Positions 1-9,137 of a DNA stretch of 64,000 nt are shown here, in pieces. The first letter of the stretch is position 1, and every line of letters starts with the position of its first letter. The translations under genes were made by a program, and so were the position numbers. Origin of the DNA: Singulisphaera acidiphila DSM 18658 (GTDB lineage: Bacteria; Planctomycetota; Planctomycetia; Isosphaerales; Isosphaeraceae); the NCBI RefSeq assembly GCF_000242455.2, contig NC_019892.1, positions 8,504,744 through 8,568,743 on the forward strand. Reading direction: 5' to 3'. The notes beneath the pieces are model-generated. The model was not told the DNA's origin. It worked only from the letters and a program-made list of their open reading frames with translations, and searched no databases.

Positions 1-528
1 AGCACGGGGCTCGGCGTCGGCGTCGTCATGGACGGACGATTGATGGAAGGCCACAGCGGCTTGGCGGGCGAGTTGGGACACGTCACAGTCGCGCTCGATG
101 GCCCGCTTTGCGGCTGTGGAAATCGAGGATGCTTGGAAACGCTGGCCACCGATTCCGCCCTCACCCGTGGTATTTCCGAGCAGCTCGGACACGCGGTCAG
201 TCTCGATGACGTGAAGCGATTGATCCACGACGGCAACACAATTGCCGAACGCGAACTTCACAAGGTTTGCGAATATCTAGCGATCGCCATCGCCGCAGCC
301 ATCAACCTCTGGAATCCGTCGACCCTCTTCGTCCACGGTCGACTCTTTGACGTTCGTGACGGCTTATTCGAGACCGTCTGCGATCTCACCCAGCGCAGAA
401 CCCTCGCCCCCTCCCTCGCCGACTGTCGAATCCTCCGCGCACGTTGGAGCAAACAACAAGGGGCCGTGGCAGGAGCGATTCACCACCTGATCGATGCCCA
501 CGGGCCGATTCTGGATGAGTCGCCGTAG
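1..528 (+). CDS. ROK family protein (sugar kinase/regulator), N-terminus cut by window edge
   Basis: The frame is open from base 1, so the gene begins outside the window; 175 C-terminal residues are seen. The hallmark ROK segment is present: GELGH followed by CGCGNRGCLE, which in this family holds the structural zinc (one His, three Cys). The rest matches the C-terminal ROK fold, with helices and the stretch NLWNPSTLFVHG near residue 105. ROK proteins are sugar kinases such as glucokinase, or transcriptional repressors when an N-terminal HTH is present. The N-terminus is missing, so the two cannot be told apart. A small GC hairpin without a T-run (540-554) follows the stop, and an IS1380 element begins 40 bases downstream. 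Confidence 0.85.
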   Translation, partial: STGLGVGVVMDGRLMEGHSGLAGELGHVTVALDGPLCGCGNRGCLETLATDSALTRGISEQLGHAVSLDDVKRLIHDGNTIAERELHKVCEYLAIAIAAAINLWNPSTLFVHGRLFDVRDGLFETVCDLTQRRTLAPSLADCRILRARWSKQQGAVAGAIHHLIDAHGPILDESP

Positions 529-811
529 CCAAGGAGAATGGAGGGGAATCCTCCGACATCTCTCTAGCCTGGATTTCTCACCCTATTCTTTCGGGGTCCG
601 ATCGCTCGACGATTTCGACGGCTCGCCCCCGCCACCCGCGGCCTGCGTGGTCTCCCGCTTGCTCATCACGTCGGCGTGGACCTGATCGGACCTCTTCACG
701 CCAACGCGAACCTGGTTCCTCAGGCCCCCGCGCCCAGGCGGGGGCGCACCCCGATCCTCACCCCTCCTCAGGGAGGGGCTTTCCCGCCTCATTTGACTGG
801 GTCTCCTCGTT

Positions 812-2236
812 TCAGCACCTCGGGATCAAGGGCCCCGACCGCGCCAAGTTGGTGTGCACACGCCGAAACACTTCCGCATACGGACAACCGCTCGAGAACT
901 TCACCCACACCTTGCGAACCGTCACCCGCACCAACGCCCCGATCTTCAAGAGCTTCAGACGGATCGTTTGGCACTGCGCCTCGGCCATCGCCGTTCCCGC
1001 CAGCCCCAGCCGCCGCAACGCCTCCAGCAACACGTAGGCGATCGAGGAGAAGAACAGCCGGATCTGGTTGGCACGCATCGTGTGGGCACTGGTCCGATCG
1101 GCGAACAGATGGAGTTGCTGCTCCTTGATCCGGTTCTCCATCTCACCGCGACCGCAGTAGTCTTGCTCGTACAGCGGCGGCGCCGCTCGTTCCTCGACCG
1201 TGAGCGACGTGACCACGAACCGCGGGTTGGCCCCCTTGCCCAGATGCTCGGCCTTGGCCACCACCCGACGTTCTCGGCTCCAGGTCTTCTGCGTTTGATA
1301 ACGCAACTCGGCGAAGACCCGGGACGGCTGTTTCGTCGCCTCGAATTGCTGGCGTGCTTGGGCCAATTCCGTCGCGATCGCCGCCGTCAGCCGGGTGTTC
1401 TTGGCCAGGCCGATCAGGTAATCCACGCCGTTGTCCTCACACCAGCGAAGGATCTCCTCGCGGCAGAACCCGCTGTCGGCGCGGATCAGGATCTTCACCT
1501 GAGGCCACGCCTGGCGGATCTGCGAGACGATCCGCTTGAGGGACTTCACCGAGCCGGCGCTGGCATCAATGTCGGAGGGACGCAGCCGGGCACAGAGCAG
1601 GTGGTCGCCGCAGAAGATGTAGAGCGGGAGATAGCAGTATCCCTTGTAGTAGCCGTGGAAAAAGCGGCCAAGTTGGCGGCCATGGACCGTGTCGTCGGTG
1701 GCGTCGAGGTCCAAAACGATCCGCTCGGGGGGTCGGCTGTGGGCCTGAAGAAAGAGGGTAACGAAGAGCCGTTCGACCTCATGGGTCTGACAGGTGATCT
1801 TCTTGTAACGGCTCTGTCCGTCGGCCCCGACAGGGGTCAGTTCCAAGCGGTTGAGGGTACTCTTGCCAGCCAGCGGCTTGCCGCGATCGCGGAGCCGTGG
1901 CCGGTCCTGGCCGGTGGGATCGGTCTTGCCGACGACGGTGGCCAGTAACGGATCGCAGCGGAGATCGTCGTGGTCGTTGAGGTCTTCGTAGCCCAAGGCC
2001 AGACCATAGACGCGTTGGGCCAGGAGGTGTTCCAGGGGGTGCTCGACGAGGTCAGGATCGCGATGGTCGGTAAAGCAGGCGGCGAACTGGCGGATGATCC
2101 CGGTGCGGGCTTCGATCTGACGGAGCAGAAGTGCACCGCCGTCGGAAGAGATGGCGCCCCCGTCAAAATCGGCGAGCACTTGGCGGTGACCGAGGATGGA
2201 AAAGTCGAGGTAAGTCGAGTTACACTCTGTAGCCAT
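812..2236 (-). CDS. IS1380-family DDE transposase
   Basis: The transposase has a DDE (RNase H-like) catalytic core. Visible motifs are LDLDATDD (first Asp), RADSGFC (second Asp) and YCGRGEMENRIKEQ (catalytic Glu region, Y-2-R-3-E-6-K type), in the order and spacing of IS1380/IS4-type enzymes. I chose the internal Met starting MATECNSTY because family members begin close to this point; the frame is open 15 codons further upstream to 2281. The chosen start codon sits inside one arm of a 14-bp inverted repeat. The full length of about 474 residues, with no internal stop, indicates a functional enzyme. Confidence 0.93.
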   Translation of the reverse strand: MATECNSTYLDFSILGHRQVLADFDGGAISSDGGALLLRQIEARTGIIRQFAACFTDHRDPDLVEHPLEHLLAQRVYGLALGYEDLNDHDDLRCDPLLATVVGKTDPTGQDRPRLRDRGKPLAGKSTLNRLELTPVGADGQSRYKKITCQTHEVERLFVTLFLQAHSRPPERIVLDLDATDDTVHGRQLGRFFHGYYKGYCYLPLYIFCGDHLLCARLRPSDIDASAGSVKSLKRIVSQIRQAWPQVKILIRADSGFCREEILRWCEDNGVDYLIGLAKNTRLTAAIATELAQARQQFEATKQPSRVFAELRYQTQKTWSRERRVVAKAEHLGKGANPRFVVTSLTVEERAAPPLYEQDYCGRGEMENRIKEQQLHLFADRTSAHTMRANQIRLFFSSIAYVLLEALRRLGLAGTAMAEAQCQTIRLKLLKIGALVRVTVRKVWVKFSSGCPYAEVFRRVHTNLARSGPLIPRC

Positions 2237-2305
2237 CGGGCTGCCTTGGTTCGGTGTCAAAAGTGGTTGTCGCAATTCCACCTATGACACGCAAGGCAGC
2301 CCGAT
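2235..2305 (-). promoter_or_regulatory. Inverted repeat covering the IS1380 transposase start codon
   Basis: Bases 2235-2248 and 2292-2305 are exact 14-bp complements separated by 43 bases. The proximal arm contains the transposase start codon. A transcript entering from outside the element would carry both arms and could fold, masking the start. A transcript starting inside the loop would not. That logic is known for other insertion sequences; here it is inferred from the repeat alone. Confidence 0.55.
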
Positions 2306-2448
2306 TCAATCCCTGGTGAGAAATCCAGGCTAGCCCGCGTCTCCGAAGCAGCAACAAGGCAACCCATGCCGATCCGGACAGTCTTGAGGAAATCAAGACT
2401 TGGCCCGATCGACATTGGTTATTGCCTGGTGCGCGTGGTCGATCGTTC

Positions 2449-3969
2449 TTACCGCGTCGACGATGCCCCGTTGTTCTTGAGGCCCGCGAACAGGTCAAGG
2501 AGCGTTTTCACGATCTTTTCGGACGCCTCGACCTCGACTTTATTCGTTCCCATCCAGGTTTCGTAACCGCCGAGCGCGTGATGGCGAGGGGTCGGCAGAT
2601 AGCCGTAGGAACCGTTGGCCAGTTCGATGGTGAAGCTCGGTTTGAACGGGCTCTTCTGCTTGATCTCGAGCCCGCTCTCGGTGAACACTTCAAACGGGAT
2701 GGCGGCGATCCCGAGGTCACCGAGGCGGAAGGTTTGCAGGAGGACCTGGACCTCCGACGGTGAGTCGTACAGCAGCAAAACGCGGTCGGCATAGGCTCGT
2801 TCGTGAGGGCCGGTCGGCTTGGCGTTTGCCGGCTTGGCCAGGACCTTGAGGGCGTAGTCCCGCTGCGCCTCGGTTGGCTTCCGAACGCCCAGGGTGAGTT
2901 CACGTTGGGCCGCGCCGAGTTCGACCCAGTTGTGGAACGTAATCGACGAGTGTGCCTTGAATACGGCGTCCGCGACCTCGTCGGCCACCTCACGCATCTT
3001 TTGGTAAGGGGCTTTCGGCTCACCCGGCGTGCGGAAGTTGATGTTGTTGACGTCCCCACTGGTCCCGTTGGACATGATCCCGACGAAGGGAGGCTCAAGC
3101 CGGTCGGCCTTGAGAAGCTGCTGCATCCGGTCGGCGAAGACGGCGAAGTAGTCGGCCGAGACATGGCCCAAGGGGACACCGCCCACGTAGTGGAGCGAGT
3201 AATTCGCGAGCAGAGCGATGGGCCGGCCGTCGAGGGAGCGGAGCGAGAGGAACGAGACTTGCGGATCGGTCGGGCCGGCCGGTTCGAGCAGGGTCGCCGC
3301 GCCGCTGCCGGGGTTCATCTTGACCTTGTCTTCACCGCCAAACGGATTCGGGTTCGGGGTGCCCGGCTTCAAGTGCCAGCGCCGATTAAAGACCTGGGAG
3401 GGCACGTCGACCGCTCCCCAACCGATCTGTGCAGGGGCCAGGTTGTCAGCCGCCTGGCGAATCCCATCGGCAATCCGCCGGACGAGGAACTGCTGATAGC
3501 CCACGAGTTCCTTGTCAGCGACAAGCGCGTTCTCCCCCCGCGCGGTGGTCGCCGAATGAGAGTGGGTTGCCGACATCAAGATGTGGTCGCTCGGGATACC
3601 GGTCGTCTCCTGGACCAACTTCTTGGCAGCGTCAAAGACCTCCCGAGGAATCCCGACGTTGTCGCAGATGGCGAAGGCAAGCCGCGTCTTCCCATCATCA
3701 AGGACGATGCATCGCGCATGCAGCTCGTCGTGAATATGAGTGGCTGCGGGCGTATCAAAGTTACCGACGATCGGCTCGCCGAGTGGCGGTGTGATGTTGC
3801 TGGCAAACGCCCCGGCCCGAAACAGAGGCTTCCCCGCGACCCGCTCAACGACCTGGGACTGGCCCAGCGAGGGGCCGGCCACACCGTGGATGGCGAGCAT
3901 CAGACAACAGGAGCTCACCATGAGCCTTCGGGCCTGACGAACCCAGGTACTCCATCCCATCACACTCAT
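2449..3969 (-). CDS. Secreted neutral/alkaline non-lysosomal ceramidase-like hydrolase
   Basis: A 506-residue protein with a Sec signal peptide (about residues 1-37, ending GPSLGQ), followed by a neutral ceramidase N-terminal domain (PF04734 type). Recognisable parts are FRAGAFASNITPPLGEP, the metal-site segment SATHSHSATTARGE, and LLANYSLHYVGG. The segment usually written GDVSPN in ceramidases, which carries the nucleophilic Ser, reads NGTSGDVNNINF here, with Asn where that Ser is expected. True ceramidase activity is therefore doubtful, although the metal-site histidines remain. Planctomycetes carry many secreted proteins of this family of unknown substrate. It lies 115 bp from the IS1380 end and is followed on the same strand by no partner gene. 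Confidence 0.85.
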   Translation of the reverse strand: MSVMGWSTWVRQARRLMVSSCCLMLAIHGVAGPSLGQSQVVERVAGKPLFRAGAFASNITPPLGEPIVGNFDTPAATHIHDELHARCIVLDDGKTRLAFAICDNVGIPREVFDAAKKLVQETTGIPSDHILMSATHSHSATTARGENALVADKELVGYQQFLVRRIADGIRQAADNLAPAQIGWGAVDVPSQVFNRRWHLKPGTPNPNPFGGEDKVKMNPGSGAATLLEPAGPTDPQVSFLSLRSLDGRPIALLANYSLHYVGGVPLGHVSADYFAVFADRMQQLLKADRLEPPFVGIMSNGTSGDVNNINFRTPGEPKAPYQKMREVADEVADAVFKAHSSITFHNWVELGAAQRELTLGVRKPTEAQRDYALKVLAKPANAKPTGPHERAYADRVLLLYDSPSEVQVLLQTFRLGDLGIAAIPFEVFTESGLEIKQKSPFKPSFTIELANGSYGYLPTPRHHALGGYETWMGTNKVEVEASEKIVKTLLDLFAGLKNNGASSTR

Positions 3970-4338
3970 CGATTGATCCTTTCCAAAAAAAAAGGTCGAC
4001 GACCCGCCTGGCCAAGTGCAAGGAACTCGGCGGCGAGAATCTCAATAGGGCCGGCCCCCCTGTTGCGCAATGGGGTCAGAGCCAAGAGCCGTCGAATTTC
4101 CCCAGCATAGGGGGACGGTTTGGCTTGAGCCAGCACCAAGAATCCTTCAGGAAAGTAATCTCCCGATGGCCCCCCTGGGACCGCGGGCGACCCGCCCGCT
4201 CTTAAATGAACGAAAATCAAACAAAATCAATTATATGAAATTAAACTTAAATTACAGGCGGGTCGCCCGCGATCCCAGGGTGGGGAGGGTGAGAACGAAG
4301 AGGAGGCGACGGCTCCCACTTGGGAAAGGAGAGTCCCG
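3970..4338. other. Intergenic stretch with a long GC-clamped inverted repeat
   Basis: Between two minus-strand genes. Apart from the inverted repeat listed separately (4173-4280), I see no coding potential and no clear promoter. An A-run at 3987-3995 is complementary to a T-run on the minus strand just upstream of the ceramidase-like gene. Confidence 0.6.
4173..4280. repeat. Imperfect 26-bp inverted repeat with AT-rich loop
   Basis: The arms 4173-4198 (begins CCCTGGGACCGCGGGCGACC) and 4255-4280 are complementary at 24 of 26 positions. They enclose about 56 bases that are strikingly AT-rich inside otherwise GC-rich DNA. It could end transcription of an upstream minus-strand gene or be a small non-autonomous mobile repeat; one copy cannot decide. 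Confidence 0.6.
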
Positions 4339-5934
4339 TCAATGGTTCCAGGAGAATTCCGTGGCGTTGAGCAGAGTCCAGAAGAAGTCGGCCATGCGTT
4401 CGCTTCGCTTGTCGCCCCGGGTGCCCGCAAGTCGGGCCTCGAAGTGGGCCGACTCTTCGGGAGTTGGCCGCCTGGTCAACACGGTCAGGTAGGCAACTTC
4501 CACCGAAGCGCGATCGGTCTGGGCCAGTGAGCCGACTCGCTTCGCGGCGTTGAAGAAAGTGTCCCTGGTTTTGTTCTGGACCAACTCACCGTTCATCATC
4601 AATAGACGCTGGGGAATGGTACCGCAACCCGTGCCAAACTCGTCCTCGCCGGTATCGCCGTAGCGGTTTACGAAGTCGCGTTCACCGAGCGAGCGGGCCA
4701 GCCGGACCAAGATCGGCGAATCACTGTCGATCGTGGACAGGGAGCCGGCCTGAATCACACCACCGACGATCTGCTCAGGCCGCAGGCGGGTGATCGGAAA
4801 GACGGACCATCCCTGCTCCTGCGACTCACTGACGTCCTCTTCGGTCGCGCTCTCGAGTTGGAAAACCTCGGTGGCGACGATCAACCGAATCAGCCGCTGC
4901 AAGTCGTACCCGTGGGCCACGAAGTCGTCGGCCAGCTCGATCAGGACGGGAGGAAGGTCGCTCTCGGGGGGGAGGTCGTCGATCGGCTCCACCAGCGCTC
5001 GCCCGAACATCAGCGCCCAGACGCGGTTGACGGTCGCTCGGGGGAAGTACGCGTTCTTGGGATCGGTGACCCAGCGGGCCAGTTGCGATCGGAGCGGCCC
5101 GTCAGCCGGCCGGAGCTCGGGGAGGAACGGGACGTGCGGCGCGATCGTTTCCAGTTTGCCGGTCTTGCGGTTGGTCACCTCAAACTTGGTCGATCGATCG
5201 CGAATGCCGGTGAGGCCGGTGCCGACCTCGCCGAAGAAGGCGGCCAACCCTTGGAAATCGCTCTGCTTCCAGGGCTGGAAGGGATGATCGTGGCATTGGG
5301 CACAATCGAGCCGGACACCAAGGAAAGCGCGGGCCGTCCGGCCGGCGAGGCGTTCGGCATCGGGACGCTTAGTCTCGGGGTCGTAAGTGACGGTCACGAA
5401 GTTCGTGGCCGGCCGGTCGGTCCAGATCCCGTTCGCGGCGATGAGCTCGCGAATCAACTGGTCGTAAGGTCGGTTGGCCAGCAATTGGTCGCTCAGCCAG
5501 GTGAGAAACCGGCGTCTGCGATAAAAGAGGAACGGGCCCCCCTCGGTCCCCACATAGGTCCGCGCCAACCGCTCAGCCAGATAGTCGGAGGCGCGTCGAT
5601 CGCGGAACAGGCCGTCGAGTCGATCATCCAACCGCCGACCAGACGGCCCGGCCTCGAAGCGACGGATCTCCTCGAGCGACGGGATCGACCCGGTCAACGC
5701 CAGTTCCATACGCCGGAGAATCGTCAACTCGGCGGCCCGCTTGGCAGGCACCAGCCCCTCCTCGGTCCACTGCAGCCGGAACGATCGGTCGACCCGAGCC
5801 ACCAACTCAGGCGGGACCGGGGATTGGGTTGGTCGCTGGATGGGGGCGGAGGACCTGGGCGGGAAAAAATTCGCACGCAGCGCAGCGGCCCCGCCAAGCA
5901 TCAGCGCTAAGAAAAGGATGTTCCGAATCCACAT
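4339..5934 (-). CDS. DUF1549/DUF1553 domain protein with cytochrome-like CxxCH motif
   Basis: A 531-residue planctomycete protein with an N-terminal membrane or signal segment (residues 5-22), then DUF1549 and DUF1553 modules. Diagnostic stretches are RRMELALTGSIPSLEEI, TARAFLGVRLDCAQCHDHPF (CxxCH near residue 211, a possible haem c site) and TVNRVWALMFGRALVEPIDD with LPPESDLPP. Such genes are abundant in Planctomycetes and normally sit beside a DUF1501 sulfatase-like gene. No such partner is present here, so it is either a solitary member or its partner lies elsewhere. Catalytic role unknown. Confidence 0.9.
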   Translation of the reverse strand: MWIRNILFLALMLGGAAALRANFFPPRSSAPIQRPTQSPVPPELVARVDRSFRLQWTEEGLVPAKRAAELTILRRMELALTGSIPSLEEIRRFEAGPSGRRLDDRLDGLFRDRRASDYLAERLARTYVGTEGGPFLFYRRRRFLTWLSDQLLANRPYDQLIRELIAANGIWTDRPATNFVTVTYDPETKRPDAERLAGRTARAFLGVRLDCAQCHDHPFQPWKQSDFQGLAAFFGEVGTGLTGIRDRSTKFEVTNRKTGKLETIAPHVPFLPELRPADGPLRSQLARWVTDPKNAYFPRATVNRVWALMFGRALVEPIDDLPPESDLPPVLIELADDFVAHGYDLQRLIRLIVATEVFQLESATEEDVSESQEQGWSVFPITRLRPEQIVGGVIQAGSLSTIDSDSPILVRLARSLGERDFVNRYGDTGEDEFGTGCGTIPQRLLMMNGELVQNKTRDTFFNAAKRVGSLAQTDRASVEVAYLTVLTRRPTPEESAHFEARLAGTRGDKRSERMADFFWTLLNATEFSWNH

Positions 5935-6073
5935 TGACGGTCCTCCCCCTCGGCTCCTGCTCCGTTCGCAAAGGAGTTACCACCCAGCCTGCCGAAACGT
6001 TTCAGCAATCCGGCCCGCTTCCCCCTGTTTGTTTTTTTGAAACCAGGCGGTCGAATCGCCTGTAGTTCCTGGC

Positions 6074-7297
6074 ATGAACAACGTTTTGGTGCTCACGATG
6101 GCGGGCGAGCCCGTCGATGGGGTCGAGTTCGAGGACGGCGATCCGCTGGGCGGCCCTGCCCTGGTTGATCCGGCCTGCCCCGAGGCCACAGTTCCGCAAC
6201 CGGCCCTGCTCCGCCGCATTCGGGACGGGATCGGCTCCGCAAGTGAATGGCTTTTTGGCGGGTTCGCGCTCGTCATGGGCCTCGCCATCCTGTCGGCAAC
6301 CCCCGTCCTGCAACTGCTCAGCTTCGGCTACCTGCTCGAGTCGGGAGGGCGGGTAGCTCGCACCGGGCGATTGCGCGACGCGCTGATCGGGGTCCGCCGG
6401 GCGGCCCGCCTGGGAAGCATGGTGATCGGCTGCTCACTGGTACTCTTACCGCTCCGGCTCATCGCGTCGTGGACCACCTCGGCACAGCTCGTTGATCCGG
6501 GAGGACCGATCGCCCGGCGTTGGCGGATTGGGCTGCTCATTCTGACGGCGCTCACGGTGCTCCACATCATCACCTCCTGTGCGCGAGGCGGGAAACTGCG
6601 TTACTTTTTCTGGCCATTCGCGACCCCGCGCTGGCTCGTCCGCCGACTGCGACGCGGTGAGATCTACGCATCGGCACGCGACGAAGTCTGGGATTTTGTC
6701 ACGGCGCTGAGGTTTCCCTACTACTTCCGGCTCGGACTCCTCGGGTTTGTCGGCACGATGGCCTGGCTGTTGGTCCCCGTGACACTGATCGCACTGGGAC
6801 GACGATTCCCGCCGGTCGCGTTCCTCGGTGGGTTCTTGCTGGCGATCATCTCGCTGGCGCTCCCGTTTCTCCAAATGCGGTTTGCCGCCGAGAACCGGTT
6901 TGCCGCGCTCTTCGAGTATCGAGCGATCCGTGAACGGTTCCGCCGCGCCCCCTGGGCGTTCGCCTTCGCAGCCTTCCTGACCCTCACGTTTGCGATCCCC
7001 CTCTACCTGCTCAAAATCGAGATGATCCCCCGCGAGACCGCCTGGCTCCCCAGCCTCGTTTTTCTCGGGTTCATTTTCCCGGCCCGAACCCTGACCGGCT
7101 GGGCCTACGCCCGCTCCGGACGCCGCGAACAGCCGCGCCACTGGTTCTTCCGCTGGACGAGCCGCCTGGGCATGTTCGCGACGGGCCTGACCTACGCCCT
7201 GATCGTTTTCTTCACACAGTTCACCGCCTGGCAAGGGATCTGGAGCCTATACGAACAGCATGCGTTTATGCTTCCTGTTCCCTTCTTGAACATGTGA
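6074..7297 (+). CDS. Conserved multi-pass membrane protein, function unknown
   Basis: 407 residues with about eight predicted membrane segments, for example residues 61-85, 118-140, 157-172, 218-245, 248-270, 297-315, 325-342 and 370-392. The N-terminal 45 residues are acidic and probably cytoplasmic. The motif SFGYLLESGGRVARTGRLRD after the first membrane segment resembles DUF4013-like membrane proteins of planctomycetes, but I do not assign it firmly. Transcribed divergently from the DUF1549/DUF1553 gene, 139 bp apart. No Shine-Dalgarno sequence is obvious before the ATG. It is not clearly in an operon with the next gene. Confidence 0.75.
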   Translation: MNNVLVLTMAGEPVDGVEFEDGDPLGGPALVDPACPEATVPQPALLRRIRDGIGSASEWLFGGFALVMGLAILSATPVLQLLSFGYLLESGGRVARTGRLRDALIGVRRAARLGSMVIGCSLVLLPLRLIASWTTSAQLVDPGGPIARRWRIGLLILTALTVLHIITSCARGGKLRYFFWPFATPRWLVRRLRRGEIYASARDEVWDFVTALRFPYYFRLGLLGFVGTMAWLLVPVTLIALGRRFPPVAFLGGFLLAIISLALPFLQMRFAAENRFAALFEYRAIRERFRRAPWAFAFAAFLTLTFAIPLYLLKIEMIPRETAWLPSLVFLGFIFPARTLTGWAYARSGRREQPRHWFFRWTSRLGMFATGLTYALIVFFTQFTAWQGIWSLYEQHAFMLPVPFLNM

Positions 7298-7497
7298 TAG
7301 GACCGGCAGTCGTCTCGCTTCCCCATCGGTCGTTTCGCCGCGCGGCGGGTAGAGTCTTGACACATGCCTCTCGACCCGAGACCATTGCTGCTTCGTACGA
7401 CGTCCGGATCGACTCGCCCGCCCTCGTTCGCAAAGGCTCGATCGCCGTGCCTGTTCGACCTCGATCGACCCGCCGAAGCCGTCTCAGGTCTCACGAC

Positions 7498-7956
7498 ATG
7501 ACCGTGATGATGCTGGTGGCTCTCGGGCTGGCCGCGGGAGCCGGACCGACCGCCTCGGGCGCCACCGTCACCGCAACTTCCAGCCACGCGGCGGTTCCTG
7601 ACGGTCACCAGTGCAAGTGCAAGTCGTGCCGCGGTTTGACCTCGTGCTGCTGCTCTCCGGCCAAAGCAAAGCCAAGCCCTCCGGCGCGTCCCGACTCCAA
7701 GTCGTCGACCACCGGGCAAATCCAGGCTGACGCCGGACCTTGCCTCAGTTCGGCTCCTTGCGGCGGCGGTGAGGGGCTCCCCACGTCCGCAGCCGGTTTG
7801 ACCATGGGCAAGGCGGTCACCCTGACGAATGGGACGATTCTCCGGCCGAGCTTGACCGCTCAGGCTCACCTCTTCACAGCGGACTCACTCCGCTCGGCCC
7901 TCCTTGCCGACCGCCTCGACGATCCACCCGAAGGTCGCGTTCCCACCTGTTCTTGA
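7498..7956 (+). CDS. Small secreted Cys-rich protein, possible metal binder
   Basis: 152 residues starting MTVMMLVALGLAAGAG, a short Sec signal peptide. The frame is open upstream to an ATG at 7294 overlapping the previous stop, but those 68 extra residues are basic and low-complexity and would bury the signal peptide, so I use 7498. The mature part carries the cluster CKCKSCRGLTSCCC (six Cys within 14 residues) and later PCLSSAPCGGG. I do not recognise a family. The Cys cluster and a cytochrome c-thioredoxin gene three positions downstream make metal binding or redox handling plausible, but this is inference from composition and context. Confidence 0.6.
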   Translation: MTVMMLVALGLAAGAGPTASGATVTATSSHAAVPDGHQCKCKSCRGLTSCCCSPAKAKPSPPARPDSKSSTTGQIQADAGPCLSSAPCGGGEGLPTSAAGLTMGKAVTLTNGTILRPSLTAQAHLFTADSLRSALLADRLDDPPEGRVPTCS

Positions 7957-8128
7957 GTTCTCAGATCGATCTCCGCTAGGGCGATGCGTTCAGACGTCAT
8001 CACCGTTAGCGGGGTCGTCTTGCTGTCTTCCTCGTGAACTGGAACCGGCCCTCGACCGGCGTGCGTCTCGTCTCCGTTCGTTTCGACGATGCGCGCTGTG
8101 TCTCCTTCAGGCGGATCGGAGTGCGCGC

Positions 8129-9100
8129 ATGCGCCGTCGTGGTTTTACGCTGATTGAATTGTTGGTCGTGATCGCGATCATCGCGGTTCTCATCGCCCTG
8201 CTCCTCCCCGCCGTGCAGGCGGCGCGTGAGGCGGCCCGGCGGTTGCAGTGTGTGAGCAACCTGAAGCAGATCGGGATCGCCCTCCATAACTACGAAAGTT
8301 CCAAAGGGGCGTTCCCCTCGGGCCGCACCAATTATCCCAACGTCTGGTCGTCGCTCTCGCAGCTCTTGACTACAATGGAAGGGACAAACCAGTACAACGC
8401 CCTCAACTTCAGCTTCCCGTCGGTCGACCTGACCGCCTCGGGCGGCCTGACCAACGCTCCGAACACGTCCGTCGTCTCGACGGCCCTCAAGATCTTCCTC
8501 TGCCCGAGCGATGGGGTTGAGCGAATCATCCCGGACTTTGGCGCGACCAACTACGTGGCCTGCGCAGGGACGGGGACGACCAACGGGGGCAGCTTCAAGG
8601 TCGTCTCCGGGTTTCCGGCTCCCGACGGCGTCCTCTACGACACAAGCTGCATCCGGATGGCCGACATCAGCGACGGACTGAGCAACACGGTCGCCTTTGG
8701 CGAGACCGTCAAAGGGTCGGGCCGGAACAGCAGCGGCCCTTTGCCTGAGGACCGCGCCCGGCAGTTCGCCGAATTCTTGACGAGTTCCGCTCCGCTCACC
8801 CCCGATACGTGCCTCGCGCCCACCCAGTGGACCGGGGATCGAGGTCGCGAATGGGCGCGAGGCAGCTTCGTGATGGCCGCCTACAACCACTTCAACACGC
8901 CGAACAGTCGCATTCCCGACTGCACGAACTCGGGTCGGGCCGCCGCCCTGACCGCCGCCCGCAGCCTGCACTCGGGAGGGGTCAACACCCTCTTCTGCGA
9001 CGGTCACGTTCAGTACATCAAGGAAAGCGTGAACCTGACGTCGTGGCGTGCGATCGCGACCCGCAACGGCGGCGAGGTCGTCTCGAGCTCGGACTATTGA
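8129..9100 (+). CDS. DUF1559 domain protein (type IV pilin-like N-terminus)
   Basis: Begins MRRRGFTLIELLVVIAI, a prepilin cleavage/methylation signal (cut between G and F), followed by the hydrophobic helix and the planctomycete extension PAVQAAREAARRLQC. The body carries the DUF1559 signatures: LKQIGIALHNYES, CPSD, ISDGLSNTVAFGE and the C-terminal H-x9-DG-like motif LHSGGVNTLFCDGHVQYI. The start was chosen at the canonical prepilin Met (8129), not the far upstream ATG at 7904. These proteins are hugely expanded in planctomycetes and are thought to be exported surface or pseudopilin components; the exact role is unknown. It sits between a Cys-rich secreted protein and a sialidase-fold protein. 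Confidence 0.95.
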   Translation: MRRRGFTLIELLVVIAIIAVLIALLLPAVQAAREAARRLQCVSNLKQIGIALHNYESSKGAFPSGRTNYPNVWSSLSQLLTTMEGTNQYNALNFSFPSVDLTASGGLTNAPNTSVVSTALKIFLCPSDGVERIIPDFGATNYVACAGTGTTNGGSFKVVSGFPAPDGVLYDTSCIRMADISDGLSNTVAFGETVKGSGRNSSGPLPEDRARQFAEFLTSSAPLTPDTCLAPTQWTGDRGREWARGSFVMAAYNHFNTPNSRIPDCTNSGRAAALTAARSLHSGGVNTLFCDGHVQYIKESVNLTSWRAIATRNGGEVVSSSDY

Positions 9101-9137
9101 GCCAAAGCGGCCCACTCCAACATTCGCATCGGAGTCA

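Larger units (their letters stand above)
568..2329 (-). mobile_element. IS1380-family insertion sequence, complete, with CTAG target duplication
   Basis: The ends are perfect 15-bp inverted repeats: CCTGGATTTCTCACC at 568-582 and its complement at 2315-2329. They are flanked on both sides by CTAG (564-567 and 2330-2333), fitting the 4-bp duplication expected of this family. Length is 1762 bp with a single transposase on the minus strand. About 240 bp at the left end (downstream of the transposase) are non-coding and include a GC-rich hairpin near 728-745. Perfect ends and an open transposase suggest a recent, potentially active copy. CTAG is itself palindromic, so whether it belongs to the repeat or the duplication cannot be settled from one copy. 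Confidence 0.92.

Noticed and set aside
854..1948. 364-codon plus-strand frame opposite the IS1380 transposase
   Set aside because: Antisense shadow; no motifs.
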